Assembly (NCBI GenBank): GCA_036496285.1
Contig: DASXLI010000018.1
Location: 1 to 64,000 of the forward strand
Direction of reading: 5' to 3'
Source of the DNA: DP-19 sp036496285
Lineage (GTDB): Bacteria > Desulfobacterota > Binatia > UTPRO1
Length of the DNA: 64,000 bases
Part shown: positions 26,564 to 36,647 of the stretch, in pieces
Position numbering within the stretch: position 1 is the stretch's first letter
Layout: the number at the start of each line of letters is the position of its first letter
The notes under the pieces: model-generated
What the model saw: the letters and a program-made list of their open reading frames with translations, nothing else
Told to the model about the DNA's origin: nothing
Database searches by the model: none
Position numbers and translations under genes: made by a program

Positions 26564-26779
26564 CTACTTCCTGGTGCGGCGGCGTCCGCGCGAGCGATGG
26601 TAGCGGTCGAGCCCCTCGTTCAGGAGGGCGAGGATCACCTCGCGCTTCTTCGCCTTGAGGTCCTTCGCGAGCCGGTCGATGCGGGTCGTCAGATCCTTCG
26701 GGACGTACAGGGCAAGCAGCTTGGTTTCGCTTTCCTTCTCGCGGCCGTACAGATCCTGGAGCCGTAGGTTGGCATTCAT
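26564..26779 (-). CDS. Ribbon-helix-helix-like small DNA-binding protein
   Basis: 71 residues from ATG 26779, which is preceded by GAGGAGG at six bases. TKLLALYVPKDLTTRIDRLA is a plausible beta strand plus first helix, KKREVILALLNEGLDRY the second helix, the order of CopG/MetJ/Arc proteins. The tail is RSRGRRRTRK, strongly basic. No toxin gene is beside it, so it is more likely a regulator than an antitoxin. The longer open frame upstream is not supported. Confidence 0.7.
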   Translation of the reverse strand: MNANLRLQDLYGREKESETKLLALYVPKDLTTRIDRLAKDLKAKKREVILALLNEGLDRYHRSRGRRRTRK

Positions 26780-26976
26780 ACGAACCTCCTCAGTCGTGCC
26801 GCGGTAGGAGAAACGACGACACGCAGGCGATACGGAGAAATGTAGCGCCCGCGTTATAAGTAGACAAGCGCGACCATACACGGGCGCGTCCTGCCGGGGG
26901 GATAGGCAAGTCGCCCTCAGTCGGCGCATGGCCCGGCGTCGAACGAAAACGCAACGGCGCCGATGCGCGCGGCGAT

Positions 26977-27474
26977 TCAGCGTTCCAGTTGGATGGTGCC
27001 GCGGCCCTGATCGACCGAGTAGCGGCGGAACTGATTGAGGAAGCTGAGCCCGATGATGCCGACCAGCGGGGGCTCGACCGCGTCCATCACGACGGCGTCG
27101 ACGCCGAAGAGCCGGGCGTCCTCGATTTGGATGGAGTCCAGGCGAACGAGATCGGCCTCGACCTCGCCGTTGGCGGTGGCGACCGGAACCGAGGCGCCGG
27201 TACGGGTGCGGACGCCGAGCCGGGCCGCCGTCGCGCGCGTCAGCACGCAGTAGGAGGCGCCGGTGTCGATCAGCAGGGGACCGCTCAGGGTGTCGTTGAG
27301 CGTGCCCCGGACGATCAAGTGCTTGCTCCCACCCGAGAGCGGGATGTGATGACGCGCGGGCGGTGCCACCCGCGCGAGGTCGGCGGTGGCGGGGCTCTCG
27401 CGTCGTTGCGCGCTCGCTGAGGTGCCCAGGGCCACGAGGAACGCCACCCCGGCGAGCACGGCGAGGCGCGGCAT
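26977..27474 (-). CDS. Secreted retropepsin-like aspartic protease
   Basis: 165 residues with an N-terminal signal peptide (RLAVLAGVAFLVALGTSASA). The catalytic Asp motif is LLIDTGASYCVLTR, followed by LGVRTRT and the flap-like VGIIGLSFLNQF of the clan AA single-domain (gag-asp_proteas / TIGR02281) group, which works as a homodimer in the periplasm. ATG 27474 was used; a GTG at 27489 overlapping the response regulator stop is the alternative. It is the last gene of the NtrC-type operon. Confidence 0.85.
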   Translation of the reverse strand: MPRLAVLAGVAFLVALGTSASAQRRESPATADLARVAPPARHHIPLSGGSKHLIVRGTLNDTLSGPLLIDTGASYCVLTRATAARLGVRTRTGASVPVATANGEVEADLVRLDSIQIEDARLFGVDAVVMDAVEPPLVGIIGLSFLNQFRRYSVDQGRGTIQLER

Positions 27475-27481
27475 GGCGCGC

Positions 27482-27898
27482 TCAGGCACCGGCGGCTGCG
27501 CTCAGTCGGTGCTGCTCGAGGAGGATCTTCACCTTGCGCACGAGGTCGGCTCCACTGAAGGGCTTGGTGATGTAGTACTCGGCGCCCATCGCGAGGCCCT
27601 TCTCGACGTCGTCCTGAGTCGACTTGGCGGTGAGGAAGATGACGGGGGTGTGCTGCGTGCGCTCCTGGCTCTTCATGAACTTGAAGACCTCGAAGCCGTC
27701 CACCTCGGGCATCATGATGTCGAGGATCACGAGGTCCACGTCGGAGTGACCGAGAAACTGGATCGCCTCGCGGCCGCCGAGGCACTTGGTCGGACGCATC
27801 CCTTCGAGACGGAGCCGCGTCTCCACCAGCTCCGCGATCATCGGATGGTCCTCCACGATGAGGACGCGCGTGCCTTCTCCTGCGTTCTTCTGGTCCAT
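27482..27898 (-). CDS. Single-domain response regulator (CheY-like)
   Basis: 138 residues, one receiver domain without output. The acid pocket is VEDHPMI, the phosphoacceptor Asp60 in LVILDIMMPEVDG, the switch Thr in FLTAKST and the Lys in ITKPFSGADL. It would relay phosphate from a histidine kinase, perhaps the hybrid kinase at 29860. GAGG lies before the ATG at 27898. Located 44 bases after a 46-residue membrane ORF. Confidence 0.93.
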   Translation of the reverse strand: MDQKNAGEGTRVLIVEDHPMIAELVETRLRLEGMRPTKCLGGREAIQFLGHSDVDLVILDIMMPEVDGFEVFKFMKSQERTQHTPVIFLTAKSTQDDVEKGLAMGAEYYITKPFSGADLVRKVKILLEQHRLSAAAGA

Positions 27899-27942
27899 GG
27901 TTCGCCTCGTGTCGTTTCGACTTGAGTCCTACGTTGCCGTGC

Positions 27943-28079
27943 TCAAGGTGCCGATCGGCCGAAGAGTCGTGTCAGGTCTGCTGCTCCGCTCGCGTCGCGC
28001 ATCAGGACGAGCGCTGCCGCCACGCCGAGCGCCAGAACGACGAGCAGTACGAGCGATGGGTGATGCGAGCGCCATGACG

Positions 28080-28083
<4 letters not shown>
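27943..28083 (-). CDS. 46-residue single-helix membrane protein
   Basis: A short reading frame whose ATG overlaps the stop of the NtrC-type gene (ATGA) and ends with TGA at 27943. The product begins MTSWRSHHPS, then has one strong hydrophobic segment LVLLVVLALGVAAALVLM (residues 11-28) and a short polar C terminus ending in FGRSAP. The coupling, the helix and the position between two regulator genes support it as a real gene; function is unknown. It could tether or sense something at the membrane for the flanking regulators. Confidence 0.55.
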
Positions 28084-29468
<1,385 letters not shown>

Positions 29469-29859
29469 TCCCTTGGTCCCTCTCGCCTGACGCAGCATCC
29501 CGCGTGTCAGGTGGCACGCGCGATTCCGGCCGACCGCGCAATGCGGTGGCATCCCGCGCTTGCGGTAGGGACCGGGGTCGCAAGACGCATGCCAGGCGGT
29601 GAGCAAAGCTGGCACACGAGGCCGATCGCCGAGCGGCGCGGAAGGAGAGGGTTTTTCGACGATCTCGCGACGGCGAGGGCGTGGCGCCGATGGCCCGATC
29701 TCGTCATCGGCGTCAAAGCGGTGACGGGCTCACGAGATATCGACGCGCCCCGCCTCACATTCTCGGAGATGGCCGGGGCACGCTCCTTGCTCCTTCGCAT
29801 CGCGCCCGGACCGCGATGGATCCCCTTTCCGCGATGCCCATTCCCCAGCAGGACGCCCC
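29469..29859. other. Divergent intergenic region
   Basis: About 390 bases between the sigma-54 regulator (- strand) and the hybrid kinase (+ strand). I see no gene in it. TGGCACG at 29512-29518 resembles a sigma-54 -24 element but the -12 position reads ATTC rather than TTGC, so I do not call it a promoter. No clear palindrome or sigma-70 pair stands out. Confidence 0.5.
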
Positions 29860-31947
29860 GTGACGCGGCTCGGTCGAGCCGACGACGCCCTCGCGCCCGT
29901 CGCCGGCGCGCCGCGCCTGCTGTCGGCGCTCGCGCTGGTCGTCGCGGTGGTGGCCCCGTGCATGGTGGCGATGCTTCGGCCGGCGGCCGGTGCCGTCGTC
30001 GCCGCGGCGACCGCGGCAGTGGTGCTGGTGTCCGGGATGCGCAGTCGCACGCGAAGCGTCGCAGCGCGCTCGGCGACGGCGCCGGCCGTCGATCGGGCGG
30101 CGCCCGCGGCGTGCGCCGGCAATCCGGACGAGGTGTTGCGGGCGTGGAGCGTGGATGCGGCCGCCGAGGCGCTCGTCGTCACCGACCTGCGAGCGCGGAT
30201 CGTCCTCGCAAACAGCACAGCGCGCCACCTGCTCGGCCCCGCGACGGTCCCGGGAGCGACGATCGCTGCCGACGACGGCTTCGCGGCAGGCCTCATGCAA
30301 GGCGCGGAGTTCCGCCGGGTCCTGCGCGATCTGTACCGCGATGCCGAGGCGGAAGGCCGAGGCGAGATGACGTTCACCGACGGCGGACGCGTCACCCCGC
30401 ACGAGTGGGAGAGCCATCCGGTACGCGACCCGAGCGGCGTCGTCGTCGGGCGTGGCTTCGTCATCCGTGACCGCAGCCAGGCCCACGAGCTGACCGCGCT
30501 CAAGCGCGAGTTCCTCTCGACCGTGACGCACGAGCTGCGCACGCCGCTCACCTCGGTGAAGGGCTCGCTTCAGCTCGTGCTCGGCAAGGCCACGGCGCTC
30601 TCGACCATCGAGCGCGAGCTCCTCGCGATCAGCCTGAAGAACACGGACCGCCTCATCCGGCTGATCAACGACATGCTCGACATCTCGCAGCTCGAGCTCG
30701 GCAAGATGGAGCTTTCCTTCACGCCGATCGCGCCGGCGTCGCTGATCGAGGAGACGATCGCGGGCCTGCGGTCGTATGCCGCCGGCCGCGACATCACGAT
30801 TGCGGACGAGCTCGACTCCGATCTCCCGCCGGTCTCCGGCGATCGCGACCGTCTCATCCAGGTGCTGACCAACCTCCTGTCGAACGCGGTGAAGTTCTCG
30901 CCGACCGGCGGAAAGGTCCTGGTGCATGCCACGTACGACGCGCGCGAGCTGCGCATCGGCGTGCGCGACTGGGGCGTGGGCATCGCCGCGAACGACCACG
31001 GCAGGCTGTTCCAGCGCTTCCAGCGCCTGCACGCGGGGCGCAGCGAGGAGCCGGGGACCGGCCTCGGCCTCGCCATCTCGAAGGCGATCGTCGATCGCCA
31101 CGGCGGCAGCATCTTCGTCGAGAGCGAGGAGGCGGCAGGCTCAACGTTCACCCTCGTCCTGCCGCTCGCGACGATCGAGCCGGCCGCGGCCGACGACCTG
31201 GCGGCCGGCGCGGTCGCGACGGTGCGCCCGACGGTCCTCCTGGTCGACGACGACCCGGACTTCGGCACCGTGCTCGAGGTGTCGCTGGCGCCGCGCTATC
31301 GCTTGCTGCGCGTGGAGCGCGGCGTCCAGGCGCTCGACGTGGCGCGGGCCGAGCGGCCCGACCTGGTGCTGCTCGACGTCGTCCTTCCGGATCTCAGCGG
31401 CTACGACGTCCTGCGGATCCTGCAGCACAGCGACGCCACCCGCCGCATCCCGGTCGTCATGCTCACGGTGCAGCCCGAGCGCGTGCTGGCACGCGGTCTC
31501 GGTGCCGCCGACGTCGTCGCGAAGCCGGTCGACGTGGCGGAGCTCGAGCGGGTGATCACCCGGACGCTGCGCGCGCCGTCGCGCGAGAGCGGACTCCGCA
31601 TCGCCCTCGGGCCGATGCCCTCGCGCGCCCGGGAGCCCCTCGTCGCGGCGCTCGAGGCGAGCGGCCATGCCGTCTTCACCGCGGCCGACGCCTGGGGCCT
31701 CGTGCAGTGCGCCGACGAGCACGACGCGGACGTCGCGGTCGTGGAGGCGGTGGCGGCCACGGCGCAAGGCACGGTCGCGTTCCTGCGCGGCCATGCCACG
31801 ACGCGCCGTCTGCCCCTCGTCCTGCTGACGCCGGAGACGGCGGGCCCGGTCGGCAGCGGCTGCACGCCGGTCGCGCCGTGCGTCGCCGACAGTGAGCTCG
31901 TCCGCGTCGTCGAGACGACGGGCCGCCGGCTCCGTCCGGCGAGCTGA
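29860..31947 (+). CDS. Hybrid sensor histidine kinase with two receiver domains
   Basis: 695 residues. An N-terminal hydrophobic pair (LLSALALVVAVVAPCMVAML, AGAVVAAATAAVVLV) anchors it; a PAS-like segment follows (about 105-200). The dimerisation domain has His224 in TVTHELRTPL, then ATP-binding N box LTNLLSNAVKFSP, G boxes DWGVGI and GTGLGLAISK. The first receiver has Asp506 in LVLLDVVLPDLSG and lacks nothing essential. A second receiver-like domain at about 580-690 has lost the phosphoacceptor region (DADVAVVEAVAAT), so it is probably inert. GTG start. Presumed partner: the divergent sigma-54 regulator. Confidence 0.92.
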   Translation: MTRLGRADDALAPVAGAPRLLSALALVVAVVAPCMVAMLRPAAGAVVAAATAAVVLVSGMRSRTRSVAARSATAPAVDRAAPAACAGNPDEVLRAWSVDAAAEALVVTDLRARIVLANSTARHLLGPATVPGATIAADDGFAAGLMQGAEFRRVLRDLYRDAEAEGRGEMTFTDGGRVTPHEWESHPVRDPSGVVVGRGFVIRDRSQAHELTALKREFLSTVTHELRTPLTSVKGSLQLVLGKATALSTIERELLAISLKNTDRLIRLINDMLDISQLELGKMELSFTPIAPASLIEETIAGLRSYAAGRDITIADELDSDLPPVSGDRDRLIQVLTNLLSNAVKFSPTGGKVLVHATYDARELRIGVRDWGVGIAANDHGRLFQRFQRLHAGRSEEPGTGLGLAISKAIVDRHGGSIFVESEEAAGSTFTLVLPLATIEPAAADDLAAGAVATVRPTVLLVDDDPDFGTVLEVSLAPRYRLLRVERGVQALDVARAERPDLVLLDVVLPDLSGYDVLRILQHSDATRRIPVVMLTVQPERVLARGLGAADVVAKPVDVAELERVITRTLRAPSRESGLRIALGPMPSRAREPLVAALEASGHAVFTAADAWGLVQCADEHDADVAVVEAVAATAQGTVAFLRGHATTRRLPLVLLTPETAGPVGSGCTPVAPCVADSELVRVVETTGRRLRPAS

Positions 31948-31981
31948 GCGGACGCGATCCGAGCGGCGGCGCTACCTAGCG

Positions 31982-32203
31982 CTACTTGGCGCTGCTGCGT
32001 TTGCGCGTGAGCGACTGGATGGCCCGCCAGGCGAGCTTGCTCGGGGCGGCGTGGCCGTTCTCCCACCGGTTCACGGTGGACACGGTCACGGCGATGGCAT
32101 GGGCGAACTCCTCCTGGGTCATGCCCAGGCGGTTCCGCAGCTCGCGGATCGACTGCGGTGCTCCCGGCGTTCCGAGGGAGCTCGGATCAGTATCGCCGTC
32201 CAT
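31982..32203 (-). CDS. Small XRE-family transcription factor
   Basis: 73 residues with a Cro/C1-type helix-turn-helix: IRELRNRLGMTQEEFAHAI, then VTVSTVNRWENGHAAPSKL. The start at ATG 32203 has GAGG upstream; the longer frame adds ~115 residues of low-complexity sequence without its own support. Single-domain regulators like this are common; no toxin partner is adjacent. Its last codons form a basic tail (TRKRSSAK). Confidence 0.85.
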   Translation of the reverse strand: MDGDTDPSSLGTPGAPQSIRELRNRLGMTQEEFAHAIAVTVSTVNRWENGHAAPSKLAWRAIQSLTRKRSSAK

Positions 32204-32456
32204 GTGGCCTCGACCTCCGTGCTCAGATGCCGGCGTGGAGTCCACGGCGGCTGCCGTGTCAGGCAGCAACCCCCGTGCCACGGCGCCCACCTTGTAGGAC
32301 GCGGGGTGACGGGGCAGGGCAGCGCGCGCAGCGACGGCGGGGTGGCGAGTCGGCATGGGAGTGACGCGAAAAGTCTGCGGCCGGGAGGTCCGTTGCCTTC
32401 CCCTCGGTTGTTTCGATATCGTCGTTGGCATGCGTTTCAGCACAGAAGGAGGATTC

Positions 32457-32909
32457 ATGAGGCACACGCGAACGCTCGCGACGCTCGCCATGGCGGGACT
32501 GGTGCTGTTGGGGGCGGCGACGGTCCGGGCAGCCTCCACTCCCGAGGACACGGTGAAGCAGTACCTGAAGGCGATGCAGGGCCAGAAGTACGAGGACGCC
32601 TACAAGCAGATCTCGAAGGCGATGGCCGGGGGGAAGGACTCCGAGGCCTGGTCCAAGGAGCAGAAGTACATGATGGAGACCGCCGGCGTGCACATCTTCA
32701 AGTTCGACGTGTACCCCGCGAAGGTCGAGGGCGACACCGCGAAGGTGCCGAACATCCTCAGCTCCCAGGACAAGTTCCTGAACCAGCTGGGCGCCGACGA
32801 GTACGAGCTCTACACGGTCATCAAGGAGAACGGCGACTGGCGGATCGACCAGCAGGAGCAGGTCGACAAGTCCGACCAGGAGAAGTGGTTCACCAAGAAA
32901 GCCGGGTGA
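32457..32909 (+). CDS. Secreted DUF4878-like protein
   Basis: 150 residues with a signal peptide (LATLAMAGLVLLGAATVRA) and a mature NTF2-like profile: STPEDTVKQYLKAMQGQKYE opens a helix pair, then VYPAKVEGDTAKV and ELYTVIKENGDWRID form strands. This pattern is common in lipoproteins and periplasmic proteins with a DUF4878 fold, but there is no lipobox here. AAGGAGGA precedes ATG 32457. No partner evident. Confidence 0.7.
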   Translation: MRHTRTLATLAMAGLVLLGAATVRAASTPEDTVKQYLKAMQGQKYEDAYKQISKAMAGGKDSEAWSKEQKYMMETAGVHIFKFDVYPAKVEGDTAKVPNILSSQDKFLNQLGADEYELYTVIKENGDWRIDQQEQVDKSDQEKWFTKKAG

Positions 32910-33019
32910 CGGGCCCCCCGGGCCGGCCCCTCGCTGTTGACTCTGGCGGCGTTCCGGGGCACTAAGCCCGGAGTCTGCCGACCTTTTTGGCCCCGCATTC
33001 CCTTTCAGGAGGCGCGTAC

Positions 33020-34084
33020 ATGCGAACGACTCGCCGAGCACTCGTGGTGCTCTTGCTCGTGGCAAGCGGATGGACCGCCGGGTGTCATCCCGAGGTCGAG
33101 GTGCCGCCTCTTCCCGAGGCCAAGATCTCGATCATCGGCGATCGCTTCTTCGACGTGAAGGCGATGTCCGCCGAGCGTGCCCTGATCATCGGCTACCGCG
33201 GCAAGATCCTCGAGACGAACGACAGCGGCCGTACCTGGAACGTCATCCCGAGCCCGACCGATCGCGCGCTCTACAACATCCGCTTCGCCGACGCGCAGCA
33301 CGGTTGGATCTGCGGCCAAGCCGGCTTGATCCTCGCGACGAACGACGCCGGCAAGACCTGGACCGAGCAGCACAGCAACACCGACCAATATCTCTTCGCG
33401 ATCTATCCGATCAGCGCGACGCATCTGTACGCCGTCGGCGACAAGTCGACCGTCGTCGAGACGAACGACGGCGGCACCACGTGGCGGCCGCGAAAAATCG
33501 AGAAGGGCAAGGAAGGCGTGAGCGCCGACATCGCGCTCGCGGTGCAGGATCCGATCTTCTACGACGTCGAGTTCACCGATCCGCAGAACGGCTGGATCGT
33601 CGGCGAGTTCGGCACCATCCGTCACACGGCGGACGGCGGCCAGACGTGGACCGAGCAGCAGGAGAGCCTCCTCGGCGAGGGCATCGTCGACATCTTCGAT
33701 CTGCCGACGCTCTTCGGCGTACACTTCGTGAACGCGCAGGAGGGTGTCGCGGCCGGCCTCGAAGGCAAGATCGCGCACACCCATGACGGCGGTCAGAAGT
33801 GGGCGTTCGACAAGGTCGACGAGGCGGTGCCGATCGAGGATCCGCTCTACTCACCGTTCATGTTCCCCGACGGTCACGGCTGGGCCGTGGGGTCCGGCGG
33901 CGAGGTCGTCAGCAAGGATACGCCCGATGCGCCCTGGAAGCGCGCCAAGCTCGGCATGCGCCTCTTCACCTGGCTCCGCGGCATCGACTTCTACGACCAG
34001 AACAACGGCTGGATCGTCGGCGGCTTCGGCACCATCCTGAAGACCAAGGACGGCGGTAAGACCTGGACGCCGAGCGTCGCGTAA
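33020..34084 (+). CDS. Ycf48-like beta-propeller lipoprotein
   Basis: 354 residues. A lipoprotein signal (LVVLLLVASGWTAGCH, Cys22) is followed by a seven-bladed propeller. Blades end with ILETNDSGRTWN, ILATNDAGKTW, VVETNDGGTTW, IRHTADGGQTW, IAHTHDGGQKW and ILKTKDGGKTW, the repeating TxDGGxTW signature of Ycf48/BNR proteins. Ycf48 helps photosystem II assembly in plastids; bacterial relatives are outer-membrane or periplasmic proteins of unknown role. ATG 33020 follows AGGAGG. A hairpin terminator follows the gene. Confidence 0.9.
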   Translation: MRTTRRALVVLLLVASGWTAGCHPEVEVPPLPEAKISIIGDRFFDVKAMSAERALIIGYRGKILETNDSGRTWNVIPSPTDRALYNIRFADAQHGWICGQAGLILATNDAGKTWTEQHSNTDQYLFAIYPISATHLYAVGDKSTVVETNDGGTTWRPRKIEKGKEGVSADIALAVQDPIFYDVEFTDPQNGWIVGEFGTIRHTADGGQTWTEQQESLLGEGIVDIFDLPTLFGVHFVNAQEGVAAGLEGKIAHTHDGGQKWAFDKVDEAVPIEDPLYSPFMFPDGHGWAVGSGGEVVSKDTPDAPWKRAKLGMRLFTWLRGIDFYDQNNGWIVGGFGTILKTKDGGKTWTPSVA

Positions 34085-34090
34085 CGCTCC

Positions 34091-34121
34091 GCCGGGGAGG
34101 CGGTGACGCCGTCTCCCCGGC
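34091..34121 (+). terminator. GC-rich hairpin after the Ycf48-like gene
   Basis: GCCGGGGAG (34091-34099) pairs perfectly with CTCCCCGGC (34113-34121), with an inner GCG/CGC step. There is no T tract behind it, so it may act as a Rho-linked or partial terminator. Confidence 0.4.
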
Positions 34122-34222
34122 CAGTTCGCCACGGACCGCGTCGCGGCCACCGCGGTCTCCCGATCGCCCCTATCGCCCGTATCGCATTGATAGGCCGCGG
34201 GCCGTTCCCTAGCATACGGGTG

Positions 34223-34948
34223 ATGCGACGGACTCGTGGGTCGTGGCGTGCTCTCGGCGTGTCGCTCGCGGTTCTCGCGGCGGGATGCGGCCTCGTCACC
34301 GCGCATCCGCGGGACGAGCAGGACTTCTTTCCGCTCGCGCCGTCGTCACAGTGGGAGTACGCGGTCAGCCGTCATGGTGAAACGGGGGTGCTGCGCTTCG
34401 TGGCGACCGTACGATCGGATCCGTATCGCACCGCGGACGGGCGCGCCTGCCCGATCGTCGACGAGCAGTACGGCGCCGACGCCGTCCGCTATCCGGTCGT
34501 CTACTGCCGTGAGAGCGGCTTCCTGCACCGGCTGATGTCGCTCGAGTACAAAGGCGAGACCCTCGAGGACAACGGCCTCAGGTCGGGTGAGCTCAAGTTC
34601 CTGCCGCTCGACTTGCGCGCGGCGCGCGACTGGGAAGGCACCACCAATGCGTACCACCTGCCGGACGGGTCGGGCTTCGAGGTGCGGCAGCTGCATCACG
34701 TCCTGCCGCGGCTCGAGCGGGTCGACGTCCCGGCCGGCGCGTTCCGGCAATGTGTCCACGTCGAGACGAAGGCGATCCACTCGGCGATCGACGTGGACGG
34801 CGCCCATACCGGCCCGCAGGTCGTGCTGTACTACTCCGATTGGTATGCGCCGGGCGTCGGTCTCGTCCGCACCGATCAGCGCGACGCCGACGCGCACGCG
34901 ATGACGACGATCGAGCTGGTGCACTACGCGGCCGGGGGGCGGCGATGA
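34223..34948 (+). CDS. Lipoprotein preceding the Gld-type ABC genes
   Basis: 241 residues with a lipobox (LAVLAAGCG, Cys about 21). The mature part starts DFFPLAPSSQWEYAVSR and continues as mixed beta sheet (VLRFVATV, VVQ/VVLYYSDWYAPGVGLVR). The motif YxPGVGLVR near the end is common in secreted proteins that follow a DUF or lipid-binding fold. ATG 34223 follows a GTG three bases earlier. It shares four bases with the ATPase gene, so it belongs to the export operon, possibly as its outer-membrane or periplasmic part. Confidence 0.7.
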   Translation: MRRTRGSWRALGVSLAVLAAGCGLVTAHPRDEQDFFPLAPSSQWEYAVSRHGETGVLRFVATVRSDPYRTADGRACPIVDEQYGADAVRYPVVYCRESGFLHRLMSLEYKGETLEDNGLRSGELKFLPLDLRAARDWEGTTNAYHLPDGSGFEVRQLHHVLPRLERVDVPAGAFRQCVHVETKAIHSAIDVDGAHTGPQVVLYYSDWYAPGVGLVRTDQRDADAHAMTTIELVHYAAGGRR

Positions 34949-35892
34949 TCGCGGTCGAGGGCCTGGTCAAGGACTTCGGCCGTACGCGCGCGGTCGCGGG
35001 GGTGACCTTCCACGTCGCCGCGGGCGAGATCATGGGGCTCCTCGGCCCGAACGGCTCGGGCAAGACGACGATCATGCGGGTCCTGACCGGCTTCTTTCCG
35101 CCGAGCGAGGGCCGGGTCTCGATCGACGGCATCGACGTCGAGCGCGACCCACTCGCAGTGCGGGAGCGCATCGGCTACCTGCCCGAGAACGTCGTCCTCT
35201 ACCCCGACCTCACCGTCACCCGCTTCCTGCGCTTCTGCGCCGAGGTGAAGGGCGTGCCGGCCGCGTCGCGCCGTGCCCGGCTCGACGAGGTGATGGCCGC
35301 GTGCGGCCTCACCGAGGTCGCCGGCAAGCTCATCGGCAAGCTCTCGAAGGGCTACCGCCAGCGCGTCGGGATCGCGCAGGCGCTCATGCACCGGCCGCGC
35401 GTGCTCATCCTCGACGAGCCGACGGTCGGCCTCGACCCGCGGCAGATCATCGAGATCCGCTCGCTCATCAAGTCGCTCGCCGGCGAGACGACGGTCCTGC
35501 TCAGCACGCACATCCTGCCCGAGGTGAGCATGACCTGCAGCCGCGTCATGATCATCGACTACGGCCGCATCATCGCCGAGGACACCGCGGACGGGCTCTC
35601 GCAGCGCGTGCGCGGCTCGAACGAGACCCGCGTCCGCGTCGCCGGGCCGCGCGCCGAGGTGCTGGCGGCGCTGCGCGGCGCGCCCGGCGTCGAGGACCTG
35701 CGCGAGGAGCCGCTCGACGACGGCGCCATCACCGCGGTCGTGCGCTCGGCGCGCGGCGACGAGCTGCGCCGCGAGCTCGCGACGACCGTGGTCGGCCGTG
35801 GCTGGGGACTGCTCGAGATGCGCTCGCTGCCGATGAGCCTCGAGGATCTCTTCGTCCGGCTCGTGCGCGAGGAGCGGGACGCCGCCGCGTGA
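34945..35892 (+). CDS. ABC transporter ATP-binding protein (Gld/CcmA type)
   Basis: 315 residues. The nucleotide-binding domain has Walker A GPNGSGKTT, signature LSKGYRQRVGIAQALM (LSxGxxQ form), Walker B VLILDEPTVGLD and the H-loop LSTHILPEV. The extra C-terminal ~80 residues are a regulatory domain. It powers the permease encoded next by ABC-2-type export. Related operons carry gliding-motility GldA or outer-membrane export components; no motility genes are otherwise visible here. ATG 34945 overlaps the lipoprotein stop. Confidence 0.92.
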   Translation: MIAVEGLVKDFGRTRAVAGVTFHVAAGEIMGLLGPNGSGKTTIMRVLTGFFPPSEGRVSIDGIDVERDPLAVRERIGYLPENVVLYPDLTVTRFLRFCAEVKGVPAASRRARLDEVMAACGLTEVAGKLIGKLSKGYRQRVGIAQALMHRPRVLILDEPTVGLDPRQIIEIRSLIKSLAGETTVLLSTHILPEVSMTCSRVMIIDYGRIIAEDTADGLSQRVRGSNETRVRVAGPRAEVLAALRGAPGVEDLREEPLDDGAITAVVRSARGDELRRELATTVVGRGWGLLEMRSLPMSLEDLFVRLVREERDAAA

Positions 35893-36647
35893 GGACGCTC
35901 GCGAGAACGCTGAGCCTGATGCGCAAGGAGCTGGCGTCGTACTTCGCCGGCCCGCTCGTGTACGTGGTGATCGGCGCGTTCCTCTGCGTGACCGGCCTGC
36001 AGTTCTACACCACCCTCAACAGCTTCGTGACGATCGGCTTCGGGCTGAACATCCTCGAGCACTTCTGGGAGGAGTTCTTCAACAACTCGATCGCCTTCTA
36101 CCTGCTGATCGTGGTGCCGCTCTTCACCATGCGCCTCCTGGCGGAGGAGCGCCGGCTCGGCACGATCGAGCTGCTCTACACGTATCCGCTGCGCGACCGC
36201 GAGATCATGCTCGGCAAGTTCCTCGCGTGCCTGCTCGTCTTTCTGCTGTTCGTCGCCTGCACGCTGCTCTACCCGGCGATCGTGTACGCCATCCAGCCCT
36301 TCGATCCGCGGCCGTTCGTGGCGCGCTATCTCGGCACCGTGCTGTTCCTCGCGAGCTGCATCGCCTGCGGCCTCTTCATCTCGTCGCTCACCGACAGCCA
36401 GCTGATCGCCTCGTCGTGCACGTTCATCGTGCTCCTGCTGTTCTGGATCCTCACCTGGAACGAGGCGGCGGTGAACGGCTCGCTCGTCACGGTGCTGAGC
36501 CAGATCTCGACCTTCGACCACTTCCACACCTTCTCGACCGGCGTCATCGACGTGAAGGACTGCTTGTACTTCGCGTTCTTCATCGGGCTGTTCCTCTTCC
36601 TCACCCTGCGATCCATGGAGTCGCGACAATGGCGAGGGCGGCGGTGA
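35889..36647 (+). CDS. ABC-2 family permease
   Basis: 252 residues with six membrane helices (for instance LVYVVIGAFLCVTGLQFY, FYLLIVVPLFTMRLL, LLVFLLFVACTLLYPAIVYA). The cytoplasmic loop RRLGTIELLYTYPLRDREIM is typical of ABC-2 permeases of the GldF/NosY type. GTG start overlapping the ATPase stop by four bases; its end overlaps the GldG-like gene by 19. Confidence 0.9.
   Translation: MRTLARTLSLMRKELASYFAGPLVYVVIGAFLCVTGLQFYTTLNSFVTIGFGLNILEHFWEEFFNNSIAFYLLIVVPLFTMRLLAEERRLGTIELLYTYPLRDREIMLGKFLACLLVFLLFVACTLLYPAIVYAIQPFDPRPFVARYLGTVLFLASCIACGLFISSLTDSQLIASSCTFIVLLLFWILTWNEAAVNGSLVTVLSQISTFDHFHTFSTGVIDVKDCLYFAFFIGLFLFLTLRSMESRQWRGRR

Noticed and set aside
29512..29526. Possible sigma-54 promoter TGGCACG-N4-ATTC
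   Set aside because: The -24 element is perfect but the essential GC at -12 is missing.
32912..32995. Terminator and promoter-like TTGACT between the DUF4878-like and Ycf48-like genes
   Set aside because: The stem CCGGG/CCCGG is short and far from the T5 run, and the -10 partner for TTGACT is poor.
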